Origin: Nematopogon swammerdamellus
Lineage: Eukaryota > Arthropoda > Insecta > Lepidoptera > Adelidae
DNA length: 64,000 bases
NCBI GenBank assembly: GCA_946902875.1
Contig: OX336340.1
Coordinates: 12,725,566-12,789,565 of the forward strand
Direction: 5' to 3'
The notes beneath the pieces were generated by a model, which was given only the letters and a program-made list of their open reading frames with translations, did no database searches and was not told where the DNA came from. The position numbers were made by a program, and so were the translations under genes. Of this stretch, positions 1 to 9,900 are shown piece by piece. The first letter of the stretch is position 1. The number at the start of each line of letters is the position of its first letter.

Positions 1-174
1 AACCAAATTTTTCCCACATTGTGATTAATTGAATTTTCAGGTGTAAGTAAGGGCTCATTTCCAAAATGGTTATGAAAAAGAGCGCTGCAGAAGAAACCGT
101 ACAATAGTCACAACAGCTGGTAAAATAAGACAAAGAAAATAGTTTTATTCATGTTGATTCATTTGACCGTGGGG

Positions 175-514
175 TCATCTGAAGAATAGTTCATAAATTT
201 TATTCGGTGAGAAAAAAAATACCGACCTACGAATGGCTTCTGGTACTAGAAAAACAAGGAAAAACACGAAATAACTGCTTGGAGAGCCAGATATTCGCAA
301 GAAAAAAAAAACATCCAAAACAATATGACTGGGGTGTGGCCTATTGATCACGCACAACCGTCTTTATCATGGACTCACCAGATACTTAGTTGTATGGTCA
401 AACGAACCTGGCTTTTCCGCAAGGATAAAAGGAGAAAAAAATAAATATGTATTCTGTGGTGGTGCGTTAGTAATTTTGTTGTAGTGATAATAATAAAACT
501 CACTTGTATCGCAT
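175..514 (-). other. possible divergent small gene sharing the NudC promoter region (speculative)
   Basis: On the minus strand an ATG at 514 is followed by donor GTGAGT at 503. A 33-nt stretch (411-379) has acceptor AAAG and donor GTGAGT. A third stretch (277-175) runs to a stop. The lengths sum to 147 nt in frame, giving about 48 residues ending in a hydrophobic FVFFLVFLVPEA segment and an aromatic-rich tail. I recognise no family; chance is quite possible. It would be head-to-head with NudC, 58 bp between start codons. Confidence 0.15.
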
Positions 515-572
515 TGCGGTGTGGCGTTGTTTCCTTTTGATTTGAAGAAGTAAATTTCCGAAAGGCTTTATT

Positions 573-647
573 ATGTCGCACGACCCGGAGCGGTTCGATT
601 CAATGCTGCTTGCAATGGCGCAGCAGCATGAAGGTGGTGTGAAAGAC
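573..647 (+). CDS. NudC: NudC exon 1 (start codon)
   Basis: Encodes 25 residues from ATG 573 ([13 protein letters not shown]...), ending in phase 0 before the donor GTGAGT at 648. The ATG is chosen because the conserved N-terminal block begins immediately after it. Confidence 0.92.
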
Positions 648-3600
648 GTGAGTATTTGATCTTTGGGAATATGTATAACCTCACTAAGTTACTTGTTTTA
701 TGAGATACTGAGTTTGTAGACTCTAAGTATGATACTAAAACTAAATTCACGATTTTTAGTAATATTATCTGTATGTATGTATGCTCCTCCATAACTCTTG
801 ATCGTCTGAATTCGGTGAAACTTAGTACACATTTAGCTATACGTGACACAGGATAGATTAACCCTTCCACTTTGGGAGCATTAAATAAAATTTAGTTTGG
901 GTTACGCTAAGATGTGGCTCTCATACAAACCTAATTGTTCCGCATGCCGAAATAAAGGTACGGTAGCGGGCTTACTTACTTTCTTATTTTTGAAGCTGGT
1001 TAAAAAGCTAGTAGTTCATAATATAATTTCTTTGGAGAGCTTCACATTTCACATAGGGCTACAGATTTCTAAAGTATTTTTAACATCCTGTGGTATATTT
1101 CAGCTGCTAAAAACAATCGTCAGTTTCTTGGCGCGTAAGACCGACTTTTTCGAAGGCGGCCAGGAGGGAGAATGGGAAAAGGTGAGATAACAATTTTATC
1201 ATTTAAAATTTAGTTGCATGCTGAAGCTTTCGTGATGGACCATGCGTTAATCACATGCTCACTTACTATTTATTTTAATTTGGTGTTTACTTCTCCGGTT
1301 TCCAAGGTAACCAATTGCACACATATAAAGCTGACTTTTCGCAGGTGACACACTAAATGGCTGCTTGCACACTATTACAACGAGCATGGCACCTCTCAAT
1401 TTTTGTCTCCCCTGTTGCCACACGTTACCTGTGGCCGTGACTGTACTGTTGACTTGCTGTTGCCACATTCGGTATAGTACCATATTTTGCAGTGGAAAGT
1501 ACCTTCCGGGCACACAATGAATTTTCGCGTGTTAATCTAGACATGTAGTGGGGCTCACGAGAAACATTTAAGTGCATAAATAATTAACTCTTTGATTTCC
1601 AATTAATTTATATAATGTTGGGGCTAAAGTTCAATGCCATTTTCGATGCACGAAAACTTGCGAAATTTTATTCGGGCACTTAAATTCAAATATTTCGTGC
1701 AGGTTGTCCATAAAAAAAAAAACTTGCTTCCATGCACTGGCTACGCTTCAGGGACCTCTTCGGGGAAACCGAGGGTTTTGTCTTTGCAATACAAGACGAA
1801 CAACTATAGGAAACACATAATGAAGGACAGGACCATTGACATCTGCTGCGCCTGCCACCAACCTGTCCGTCAGACATGTGATTTCCGGTTGTTCGCAGCT
1901 TGCCAACACCGAGTATCTGCATAGACACAATCTAGTAGCCAGGATCATCCATCAGCAACTTGCCTTAAAGTACAACATTGTAGGTACCGAGGTGCCTTAC
2001 TATAAGTACAATCCACCACCAGTTATCGAGAATGGTCATTTCACACTCTACTGGGACCGGTCCATTATCAATTTATCACAGACAGGATCATTCTCGCGAA
2101 CAGACCTGATATTTTGATGATGGACCGGGAGGCAAGGCACGCAACGCTCGTCGATATCGCCGTGCCGCTGATGGTAACCTGGTCAGTAAGGAAGCAGAGA
2201 AGATATTGAAGTATCTGGATTTGCAGCACGAAGTTACCAAAATGTGACCCGTCGATTCGACGATCGTTGTACCGCATGGGCTGATAGCGAAGAGCCTCGA
2301 CGACCACCTTGAGAGGCTCTCGCTGAGTGGTTGGGTCAAGATCCAGAAGGGAGCCCTGGTGGACACTGCACGCATCGTCCGGAGGTTTCTCTCTTTGGGA
2401 CGCGACCATCGGTAGCCTGGGTTCGCGTGTGGTGGTGGAAGCTCCGTTTATATTTTTTATATTAATTTAAGGATATTTGTATTTTTATATGAAATGTTTT
2501 GCTTGGAGAAAAAAACAATAGATTTATATTTATTTATTTACATGAGGAGTGTTTGTCTGTTCATGGTGTTACATAATGAATGACTGTTAAGTTACTTTAT
2601 GACTGGGGCTAACTTTGCGATAGAGTATATTAGGCCAGTCATATATTAGTCAGTCATTAAAATCGCAAACTAACGGCTAGGTCTGATTTTTTAATATGTT
2701 GTTAGGACCACTACCAGTAATGTATATCTAAGTTTGCAGCTTCGAAAGACCTGTGCTAACTTTGCAGCACTCGAAAAACTGCGAAATTTTCGCACTTTTT
2801 TTGGTATTTTCAATATAAGTCCTAAACTATGCGTTTTTTATTAAATTTTTTATTGTAAATTTTTGGAGAGTTGTATCTCGGTAAGTATTGAACCTACAGA
2901 GCTGGTTCTGATATCAAATTGTAGCAATTTGAATCAATATTAATAGTTTAATACATATTTCTTGTGGATGTACATGGTTTTTCCTTTCAAACCATTATTG
3001 TGAGAACTGAACAGAGCAAATTTGCGATAAAGGAAGTTTTAAATTTTTTGGACTTTTAAGAATTGTGAGTAAACTATATGGTCTACAGACGTCGTTCTTT
3101 GCTTAAATTAAAGCTAATTACATTTGCTACATCTTTTCTCGTAATTTTACCCGTAAATGAGTATTTTCCCCGATATCGGAGTCGAAAATTGACGAAATCT
3201 TAAAATTTCACTTTTTTCGAAAAACATATAAATTTTTGGAGCGCTGTATCTCGGTAAGTTTTGAACCTACAGAGCTGGTTCTGATCTCAAATTGTAGCAA
3301 TTTTAGTCTACTTTCTCTATATAAAACGCATAATTTAGGACTTATAGTGAAAATACCAAAAAAAGTGCGAAAATTTCGCGGTTTTTCGAGTGCTGCGAAG
3401 TTAGCACAGGTCTTTCGAAGCTGCAAACTTGAATATACACTACTGGTAGTGGTCCTAACAACATATAAAAAAAAACTATTTAAAAAAATATAAAAACCGC
3501 CTTCAAAAATGTATGAAATAAAAAAATAAAAATCGAACCCTAGAGTTGAAGGCGGTCGGTTATTTTTGCTTGCTTTAGCACCACCGCCTTCAACTCTAGG

Positions 3601-6270
3601 GTTCGATTTTTATTTTTTTATTTCATACATTTTTGAAGGTGGTTTTTATATTTTTTTAAATAGTTTTTTATTTCACAATTTTTTTAGTAATTTTTATTTG
3701 CTATTAATGTACTCGCTCGCTTTACAATCCGATCTTGACCAAAATAATGTACTCTGCGGAATCGCTCGGCCTTCGGCCTCGCGATTCCGCCTCGCTTTCC
3801 CATCCGATCTTGACCAAAAAAAAATGGGACCACCTTGGAGCTAGACTGAACCGAACACAAAAAGAATCATCGAAATCGGTTTACAATTGGGGAAGATATT
3901 GCTGAACATACATAAAAAAAAATACATACAGCCGAACATAGAACCTTCTCCTTTTTTGAAGTCGGTTAAAAATCAGAACTAGCCGTTAGTTTGCGATTTT
4001 AGCTATTTTTAGTGTCAGATATGACTGGCCTATATATGAAAGCGGGTTTTACGTTTTTATGTAGATCTCTAAAAGTAGATTATAATCGTAATTAATTGTT
4101 GAACAAAACTTTTGGTTTTAGCAGTAAGGGGACAATTCTTTAATCTTTAGATCTTCTTGAATTGGTTGTATACTTTAAATATTGCACTGTTACTTATACA
4201 TGGGTAAGTATTCTGGGAGCCTATCAATAGAATAAAGTTATTTATTTTTTCAGATGGTAATGGATGCATTCCAAAGTCAGGCTAAACTGTCCAGAGTGAG
4301 GTTGGAAAAAGCGAAGAAAGAGAAGGAGGAGGAGGCAAAGAGAATGAAAGAGATCCAACGCAAGAAGGAGCTGGAGCGGCAGGCGATGGACCTGCAGCCA
4401 GCAAGCGTCACCGAGCTCACAGACAAGGAGGCTGACGATCTGCAGAAGGAAATTGAAATGAAAGACCAAAAAGGTCACTCATGTTTATTATTACTTAACC
4501 TGCCAGCTCCCAAGTGCTCCGCGCGGAACAGGTATTTCTTAATGTCCGCCGGCTCCCAACTGTTCCGTGTGGAGCAGATATTTCTTATGTCCACCAACTC
4601 CCAACTGTTCCGCGCGAAGCAGGTATTTCTTATGTCCGCCGGTTCCCAACAGCTCCGTGTGGAGCAGATATTTCTTATGTCCACCGACTCCCAACTGTTC
4701 CGCGCGGAACAGGTATTTCTTATGTTCGCCATTTCCCCACTGCTCCGCGTGGAGCAGGTATTTCTTATGTCCACCGACTCCCAAATGCTCCGCGTGGAGC
4801 AGGTATTTCTTATGTCCACCGACTCCCAACTGCTCCGCGCGGAGCAGGTATTTCTTATGTCCACCGACTCCCAAAAGCTCCGTGTGGACTAGATATTTCT
4901 TATGTCCACCGACTCCCAACTGTTCCGCGCGGAGCAGGTATTTCTTATGTTCGCTGTTGCCCAACTGCTCCGCGTGGAGCAGGTATTTCTTATGTCCACC
5001 GACTCCCAACTGCTCCGCGCGGAGCAGGTATTTCTTATGTCCGCCGGAGCCCAACCGCTCCGTGTGGAGCAGATATTTCTTATGTCCACTGACTCCCAAC
5101 TGTTCCGCGCGGAGCAGGTATTTCTTATGTCCACCGACTCCCAAATGCTTCGCGTGGAGCAGGTTTTTCTTATGTCCACCGACTCCCAAATGCTCCGCAT
5201 GGAGCAGGTATTTCTTATGTCCACCGACTCCCAACTGCTCTGCGCGGAGCAGGTATTTCTTATGTCCGCCGGCTCCCATCTACTCCACGCGGGTTTTCGT
5301 CAAGTGCTATTTCAGTGAATTTTTCTTATTAGAGCGCCAGAGCACTTTAGATAGATGATTAAAAAACTTCCATCAAACACACCTATAAACAATTCTGCAT
5401 TCAAACAGAAAGGACATATTTTGTGGCCTTTTGTTTTTCCTTGTCCTTGTTATTGTTTATTATGTATAATTTATTCAATAGGTAGGTAACCTAACCTACG
5501 CTTGGACATGTCGAAACTAGGTGCCATGTCAGTGCTTCCCTTCGATCGTGCCGGCTAAACTACTGAACTGGACGGAAAACAGGAACTATTTACATAGCCG
5601 CTTCAACCGACCTTTCATTCAGTGCGGTGATATCACTCCGGGTGGGTTAAATCTTACCACCTATTAAGGTAAAAGGAAAGGGACATCCTGCCTGACTGTC
5701 CATTCTAAATATTGGTCAAAGAATTTTTTTAATCGGATGAATATTTTCGGAGATTACCTCCGACATCCAAACATACAAACTTTACCTCCTTTGTTTAAAT
5801 TAGTGTAGATTTTTTTTTTATGTTATCCTGTATGGCTGGCTGAATCGGAGAGGCCAAAGCGCATGCTCCGACCAGCCAATAACACCTCCGAGAAGGTAGG
5901 TGCCATACCGGAGACTTCCCTGGATTGCTGGCTATACTGAACTAGAGGAGAACACAACCGAAGCTGCTATGCGGCCATCTTACATCCAGTACGGTGGTAA
6001 AAACCCAGTCGGCTATAATTTGAGCCTACCACCTAGTAAGGGGCAAGGGAAGAAAGATAAATTATTTATTATATTAATGAAATGTTAATAAAAAATTTTC
6101 AACTGTTTGTTTTAGAATCGGAACCAGGTCCCAGCAGCAGTGCAGAAAATTCATCAGCCGCCGACCTGGAGGAAGAGGACCCTAAGGAGAAGAATAAACT
6201 GAAACCAAACTCTGGCAATGGGTGCGACCTGGAGAACTACAAGTGGACACAGACACTGGAGGAAATCGAG
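573..6270 (+). CDS. NudC: NudC (nuclear distribution protein C), first four coding exons; C-terminal half not found
   Basis: NudC is a cytosolic co-chaperone of the dynein/LIS1 pathway that works with HSP90 through a CS (p23-like) domain. Four exons (573-647, 1104-1181, 4254-4473, 6116-6270) join in frame with GT/AG borders to give 176 residues. The N terminus has the conserved [16 protein letters not shown] block. Exon 2 gives the [12 protein letters not shown] block, and exon 3 a charged helix rich in K/E/R ending in [17 protein letters not shown]. Exon 4 gives an acidic Ser-rich linker, KLKPNSGNG and [11 protein letters not shown], the start of the CS domain. Animal NudC is about 330 residues, so roughly the last 155, including most of the CS fold and the C-terminal helix, are absent. 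I searched downstream by eye for the expected EWW, GELYNE and HPEMDF regions and saw none. The family call is strong; whether the locus is functional is open. Confidence 0.93.
1104..1181 (+). CDS. NudC: NudC exon 2
   Basis: Acceptor TATTTCAG ends at 1103 and donor GTGAGA begins at 1182. The exon has 26 codons in phase 0 ([19 protein letters not shown]...), the conserved hydrophobic/RKTDFF segment of NudC. Confidence 0.92.
1725..2425 (+). mobile_element. R2-type LINE fragment: zinc knuckle and restriction-like endonuclease, decayed
   Basis: Conceptual translation across frames gives, in order, a [15 protein letters not shown] stretch and the sequence AIQD, then C-x2-C-x-n-H-x-n-C (zinc knuckle) near 1845-1900. 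These are followed by [13 protein letters not shown]...LYWDRSII, a PDI...D block, and VDIAVP with K-Y-L-D-L-QHEV. This order is typical of the C-terminal part of RLE-type retrotransposon proteins (R2/R4 group). Several frameshifts and stops break it. It lies in NudC intron 2, in the same orientation as the gene, and appears to be an old dead copy. The clade within the RLE group is not certain. Confidence 0.7.
2631..4032. mobile_element. Foldback/TIR element with about 210-bp inverted repeats, interrupted by a second element
   Basis: The ends are TAGGCCAGTCATAT and its complement (ATGACTGGCCTA), flanked on both sides by TATAT. The left arm 2631-2845 pairs with 3320-3466 plus 3967-4032. Removing 3467-3966 restores one continuous right arm, so that block is a later insertion. 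There is no transposase. It lies in NudC intron 2. Confidence 0.75.
3467..3966. mobile_element. Nested non-autonomous element with a long hairpin, inserted in the foldback arm
   Basis: 3472-3556 and 3583-3669 are near-perfect inverted repeats around a roughly 26-bp loop. The right part ends in CTTTTTTGAAGTCGGTTA, a terminal motif I associate with repeats very common in moth and butterfly genomes. No coding capacity is seen. Confidence 0.65.
4254..4473 (+). CDS. NudC: NudC exon 3 (charged helix)
   Basis: A strong T-rich acceptor ends at 4253. The 220-nt exon ends in phase 1 at AAAAAG|GTCACT, a weak donor. The phase-1 end joins exactly to exon 4 and keeps the frame. The content is a K/E-rich coiled helix followed by [12 protein letters not shown]. 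Because the donor is weak and lies about 25 bp before the 45-bp minisatellite, read-through into the repeat stays open to 4892. Confidence 0.88.
4497..5290. repeat. 45-bp minisatellite, about 17.5 copies, in NudC intron 3
   Basis: The period is 45 bp throughout; units 180 bp apart align exactly. The best-conserved part is the 18-bp palindrome CTGCTCCGCGCGGAGCAG, followed by TATTTCTTATGTCC. Because 45 is a multiple of 3, long open frames arise on both strands; these are repeat shadows, not genes. Copies differ by scattered substitutions only. Confidence 0.95.
5475..5720 (-). mobile_element. SINE, family 1 (5'-truncated copy)
   Basis: Similar along its length to 37497-37745 and, in reverse, to 57800-58045. 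Shared words include GGTGCCATGTCAGTGCTTCCC and the block around ACTATTTACATAGCCGCT. The tRNA/5S-like head present at 57.7 kb is missing here. Confidence 0.7.
5820..6060 (-). mobile_element. SINE, family 2
   Basis: Resembles 20822-21005 in the same orientation and 54710-54905 in reverse (GGCCAAAGC, CATGC, CCGACC, GCCAATA, CACCTC, GATTGCTGGCTATACTG). It begins after a T-run, the reversed A-tail. It shares its promoter-proximal part with family 1, so the two families probably differ mainly in the tail. It lies just upstream of NudC exon 4. Confidence 0.7.
6116..6270 (+). CDS. NudC: NudC exon 4 (acidic linker, start of CS domain)
   Basis: Acceptor TTTTAG ends at 6115 and donor GTAGGT begins at 6271. 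The exon completes a Glu codon split with exon 3 and ends in phase 0. KLKPNSGNG...[11 protein letters not shown] matches the linker-to-CS boundary of NudC. A following exon is required, but I cannot find it. Confidence 0.9.
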
Positions 6271-7389
6271 GTAGGTGATTTGTTTGTTTGTTATAAACAA
6301 CTGGCAATATGTGGCTGGCGCACAGAAAGGACGTCGGACGAATGACATCATCGGACGGCCTGGCGCTCCACTGTGTGTTTTCGAGACATTCTAGAAATTT
6401 CTTTTTGACTGACACATTGCAAAATCAAACCAGAGAGAGACTTCCGGCGGACTAACACCATATGGCGGCATCACTGTATAAAATAGCAATCCAGATGACA
6501 AAGATTTTTTTATCTAAGGGAAGACACCAGTTGATACAAATCGGTCAAGTATGTGTTGGACCACGTACAGTGAAGGAGTCCGTAGCCGGAAAGAATGTTC
6601 ACAGTCAGTGTAACCGAAAATATTCCATATCTCAAAAACTACACGACATATCTTATTCAAACGAATTTTCGTTGAAAGTGTTTTTAATCCGTTCGCTCCC
6701 ATCGGGGCCACCTCGAAACATTTTAGTCCGACAACTCCCATAGGGGCCGATCGGCCCCCAAGCATTATGCGCGTCGTCACGCGATTCCGTTCCTTCCACT
6801 CTACACTACAAAGCTGCACTACCAGTAGTGCTGTTTGGAATTTTTTTCCCATCTGCACTACTGTACTACCAGTTGCGAGGCCGGTAGTGTCGTTTGGAAT
6901 TATTTCTTCCCGTTTGCACTACTGAGTAGTAGTGCACAATGGTATTTTAAAGAGCCTTTCTTTTTCATTCCCAACTGCACTAACAAAAGATTGTGTATAA
7001 TGACTATGGCTGACTGACGATTTTTATATATTTTCCACATAGAACCCCTATTACTAGTCTAAAAAGATACCATTATCTGTTTTTCCAGGAAAATTAAAAA
7101 AAAAGGTGGCTGCAATACAAACAAAGGTTTATTTCTATTAAATATATTGTTTGTTGCGAGCACCTATAACTATAATATAATTTTGAATTTCGAACATAAA
7201 AACGTAAAACAAACGTAAAGTTCTGCTGCAGACTCAATAATATGCATTTTCCGAGATTGGTTGGACTCTACTCGACCTTACGCCGAAACCGCTGAGTTCG
7301 CCAAACAAACGAGAAAGTCAGTGGGGTATTTATTACCCTACCATTTATTTTTCTTAATTTCACCACACCTTCCTTCCAAATTTCATTTA
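6271..7389. other. No gene seen; degenerate GCACTACTG repeats
   Basis: After the exon-4 donor I find no further NudC exon. 6780-6990 carries imperfect repeats of GCACTAC(T/C)AGTAGTGC-like palindromic units. The rest is AT-rich. Confidence 0.5.
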
Positions 7390-7658
7390 TATAAGGTCTT
7401 TCATTAGTAGGTTACTTTACGCTAAGGGGTTATGTGTATCAGATACTGATCGATCACGTTCCCCATACCTACCAATTTTTTTTTTCGGATATCAAATACC
7501 TACCCATCCTACTAAAATAATAGTTTATTGAACAATTATTTCATAGCATGGGTAGGTTTTTTATATCGTAAAAAAATAAATGGGTATGGGAACGTGAACA
7601 GTATCTGATACACATACACCCCTTAGCGTAAAGTTAACTACTAATGAAAAACCTTATA
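7390..7658. mobile_element. MITE with about 85-bp terminal inverted repeats
   Basis: TATAAGGTCTTTCATTAGTAG at the left is matched by its complement at the right end, and the match continues through TTTACGCTAAGGGG and GTATCAGATACTG. There is no open frame. The superfamily cannot be told. Confidence 0.8.
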
Positions 7659-7664
7659 GTATAC

Positions 7665-7775
7665 TGCCAATAGTATCCGGTAAAATGGCTGTGACATACG
7701 GACGGACGGAAAGACGCACAGGGCGAAATTATAAGGATTCCGTTTTTGTCATTTGGCTAGGGAACCCTAAAATTG
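7665..7775. repeat. Fragment of the dispersed 'GGAACCCTAAAA' repeat
   Basis: Carries the GACGGACGGA tract and ends in AGGGAACCCTAAAA, as in copies near 14.9 kb and 49.8 kb. Confidence 0.5.
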
Positions 7776-8634
7776 CATTGTCATCTTTTGGTTGTGTTTT
7801 TGTTGTCTACATTGTTAGTTTTGTAAGAAATGTATCTCTTTCTTTCTTTCTTAGTGGTGAGACAATATTTACTTTCGAAGGAATACAATAAAACAATTTG
7901 TAGGTATTGAAATTGTTGCACAGTTTATAACTTCGATATCACAGTTTAATTTTATCTTAACTATATTATGATATGAGCCATCAATTGATTTATTTCTCTA
8001 ATTTATTTTTAATAATGTTCTTTCACAATAAAATTCTGAAGGTATAAAAATGATTGATCATCCATAGAAATAAAGCTAAAAAAAAAACATTTTTAAAGAC
8101 TAAAGCATAATCAATATTTCGGACACCTTTAGAATTAATAATTATTATATTACAATCTAAATCTATCCTTATTACAAATTGTGTAATAAAAATAAATAAC
8201 TTTATGTACATACATACATAGCTAAGTTACAGATGTCCTAAAATAGGCTGATAGGTTGTAAATATTTTTAACTTTAAACTATTTCGAATGTTCGTATATT
8301 ATATAAAATACTTTAATTTATTGTCCTAATACTATGTTTCGATTTTTTTACTTAAATAAAAACCTTAAGTGTCCGGTACTATGGTACCCCCCTACATACA
8401 TACACATGCATGCATACATACATATACATACACATACATACAAATTCATACATACGTATGTAATGTCAGGTCTGCTTTCCAATATGGGGAAGGCAGAGAC
8501 AAGAGATGAGATGACAACAGGATTGTAGCATGCACGTGCTGGACATGCCACAATCCTGACATGTACACCTGTGACGGCTTTTCCACACAATTCTATATAG
8601 GTATGTATGTAGTATCATGATCACTTTCTATTAA
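7776..8634. other. No gene seen; AT-rich, with a CATA-type microsatellite at 8393-8460
   Basis: The (CATA)n-like tract is followed by a block around GGGGAAGGCAGAGACAAGAGA that reads like the end of a dispersed retroelement. No exon signal was recognised. Confidence 0.5.
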
Positions 8635-9014
8635 GACGAGACGGAAGTTAACTTTCTCCATACAAAATCGTCTTTCGGCATTTATGTTTTCTAGCCCCTA
8701 AATCTTATCCGATTTTTACAAAAAAAAAATTCTTGTCTTTTGTCATTTTTGTTTAGATGAAATATACAATACCGGAGCTAAAAATTTGTATTTCGACCGA
8801 GAAAATTTGAATGTTTATTTTGTGATGTTATGAAGTTCATTAAGCTTTACTGAGTCACCACTTTAGATATTCAAAATATAAAAAGACAGGAACGTAGATT
8901 CGACTGCCTTGTTACAACAAAGAAACAATTGCAAAAATCGGATAAAAGTTAGGGGGGTAAAAAACATAAACCCCGAAAGACGATTTTGTATGGAGAAAGT
9001 AACTTCCGTCTCGT
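8635..9014. mobile_element. TTAA-flanked MITE with about 80-bp TIRs
   Basis: TTAA at 8631-8634 and 9015-9018 brackets inverted repeats running GACGAGACGGAAGTTA...AAAATCGTCTTTCGG and complement. The TTAA flanks fit a piggyBac-type non-autonomous element, although the TIR start is not the usual CCC. Confidence 0.7.
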
Positions 9015-9018
9015 TTAA

Positions 9019-9862
9019 GATACAATCATTACAGAGTTGCATAATATGGAGCTAATCTTAAACATAATATGTTATGCATTCTTAATACAGTATGGCATCT
9101 GACGCAGGATTACTCTTAAGTTTACACATTATATAAAAATATTAGCAAAGGTTCTGTCAAGGCAGTTAAACTCGGTGTCGATCAGTGATGTACTGTATTT
9201 GTAGCAGTTTATTGTTAAAATACTTAACTGTCACTGGTTTTATTAAATTCATATCATATCATATATCTCTTGTGTAGTAAGATTGTAAATGTTTATAAAG
9301 TTTTTCATGCAATCGGTTAGTATCGTACATACAAATATTTAAACATTCAACATCACTGTCAGGGTTAAAATATAAAATAGCATTTATTTAAATCCAGTTA
9401 GGTATATCTGTAATGATGACACGAGGCATACATTATTATTTTATCTACTTATTCATTTATGAATTATTGCACTGATCATTAACACCCAAACTAAGGTGTA
9501 CAAAATTTACATTGCTTATCAATATGTTAATTATACCGAGCATCATACCGATACTCGGATACTCGGTATCTAGCTGGAGATTTATAAATAAAATAAGTAT
9601 TGAAGCAAATCTTGATTGATTTCATTTTATTTAATTCTTCAGCAGCAGCTCTTTAGTGATTTTATTTATTAACTATCTAAATTACCAATAAATTAAAATA
9701 TATTTACAGTATTGCATTCTAATGAAATGACCACCTTTTTAGCTAGGTACCTAATAAAATAGCTTCGTAAAATATTTCGTCAGATTTCGTTTACGTGGTG
9801 TCATGACGACCTTGAGATGTGGTTTTGTACAATTAGCTAAGTGTTGGTCAGCGCCATATCTC
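9019..9862. other. 3' flank/3' UTR of the minus-strand gene, AT-rich; no other gene seen
   Basis: Lies downstream of the stop codon of the membrane-protein gene. Several AATAAA-like words occur on the minus strand; none is singled out. A short CCGATACTCGG-type palindromic stretch is at 9548-9572. Confidence 0.4.
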
Positions 9863-9900
9863 TTAGGAGAACCTGTAGTCTGACTCCTTGCGAAGTCGCA
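9863..9900 (-). CDS. Membrane-protein gene, last coding exon
   Basis: Acceptor TTTGTTTTCAG ends at 9901. The first two bases complete an ATG codon with the previous exon. Eleven more codons and a TAA follow, giving the basic tail MRLRKESDYRFS. Confidence 0.75.

Noticed and set aside
4514..5358. Several long overlapping open frames on both strands with 15-residue repeats
   Set aside because: They all fall on the 45-bp minisatellite, whose length is a multiple of three; both strands are open by construction.
8390..8460. CRISPR-like or regulatory repeat
   Set aside because: A simple CATA microsatellite without spacers; no CRISPR array exists in this eukaryotic window.
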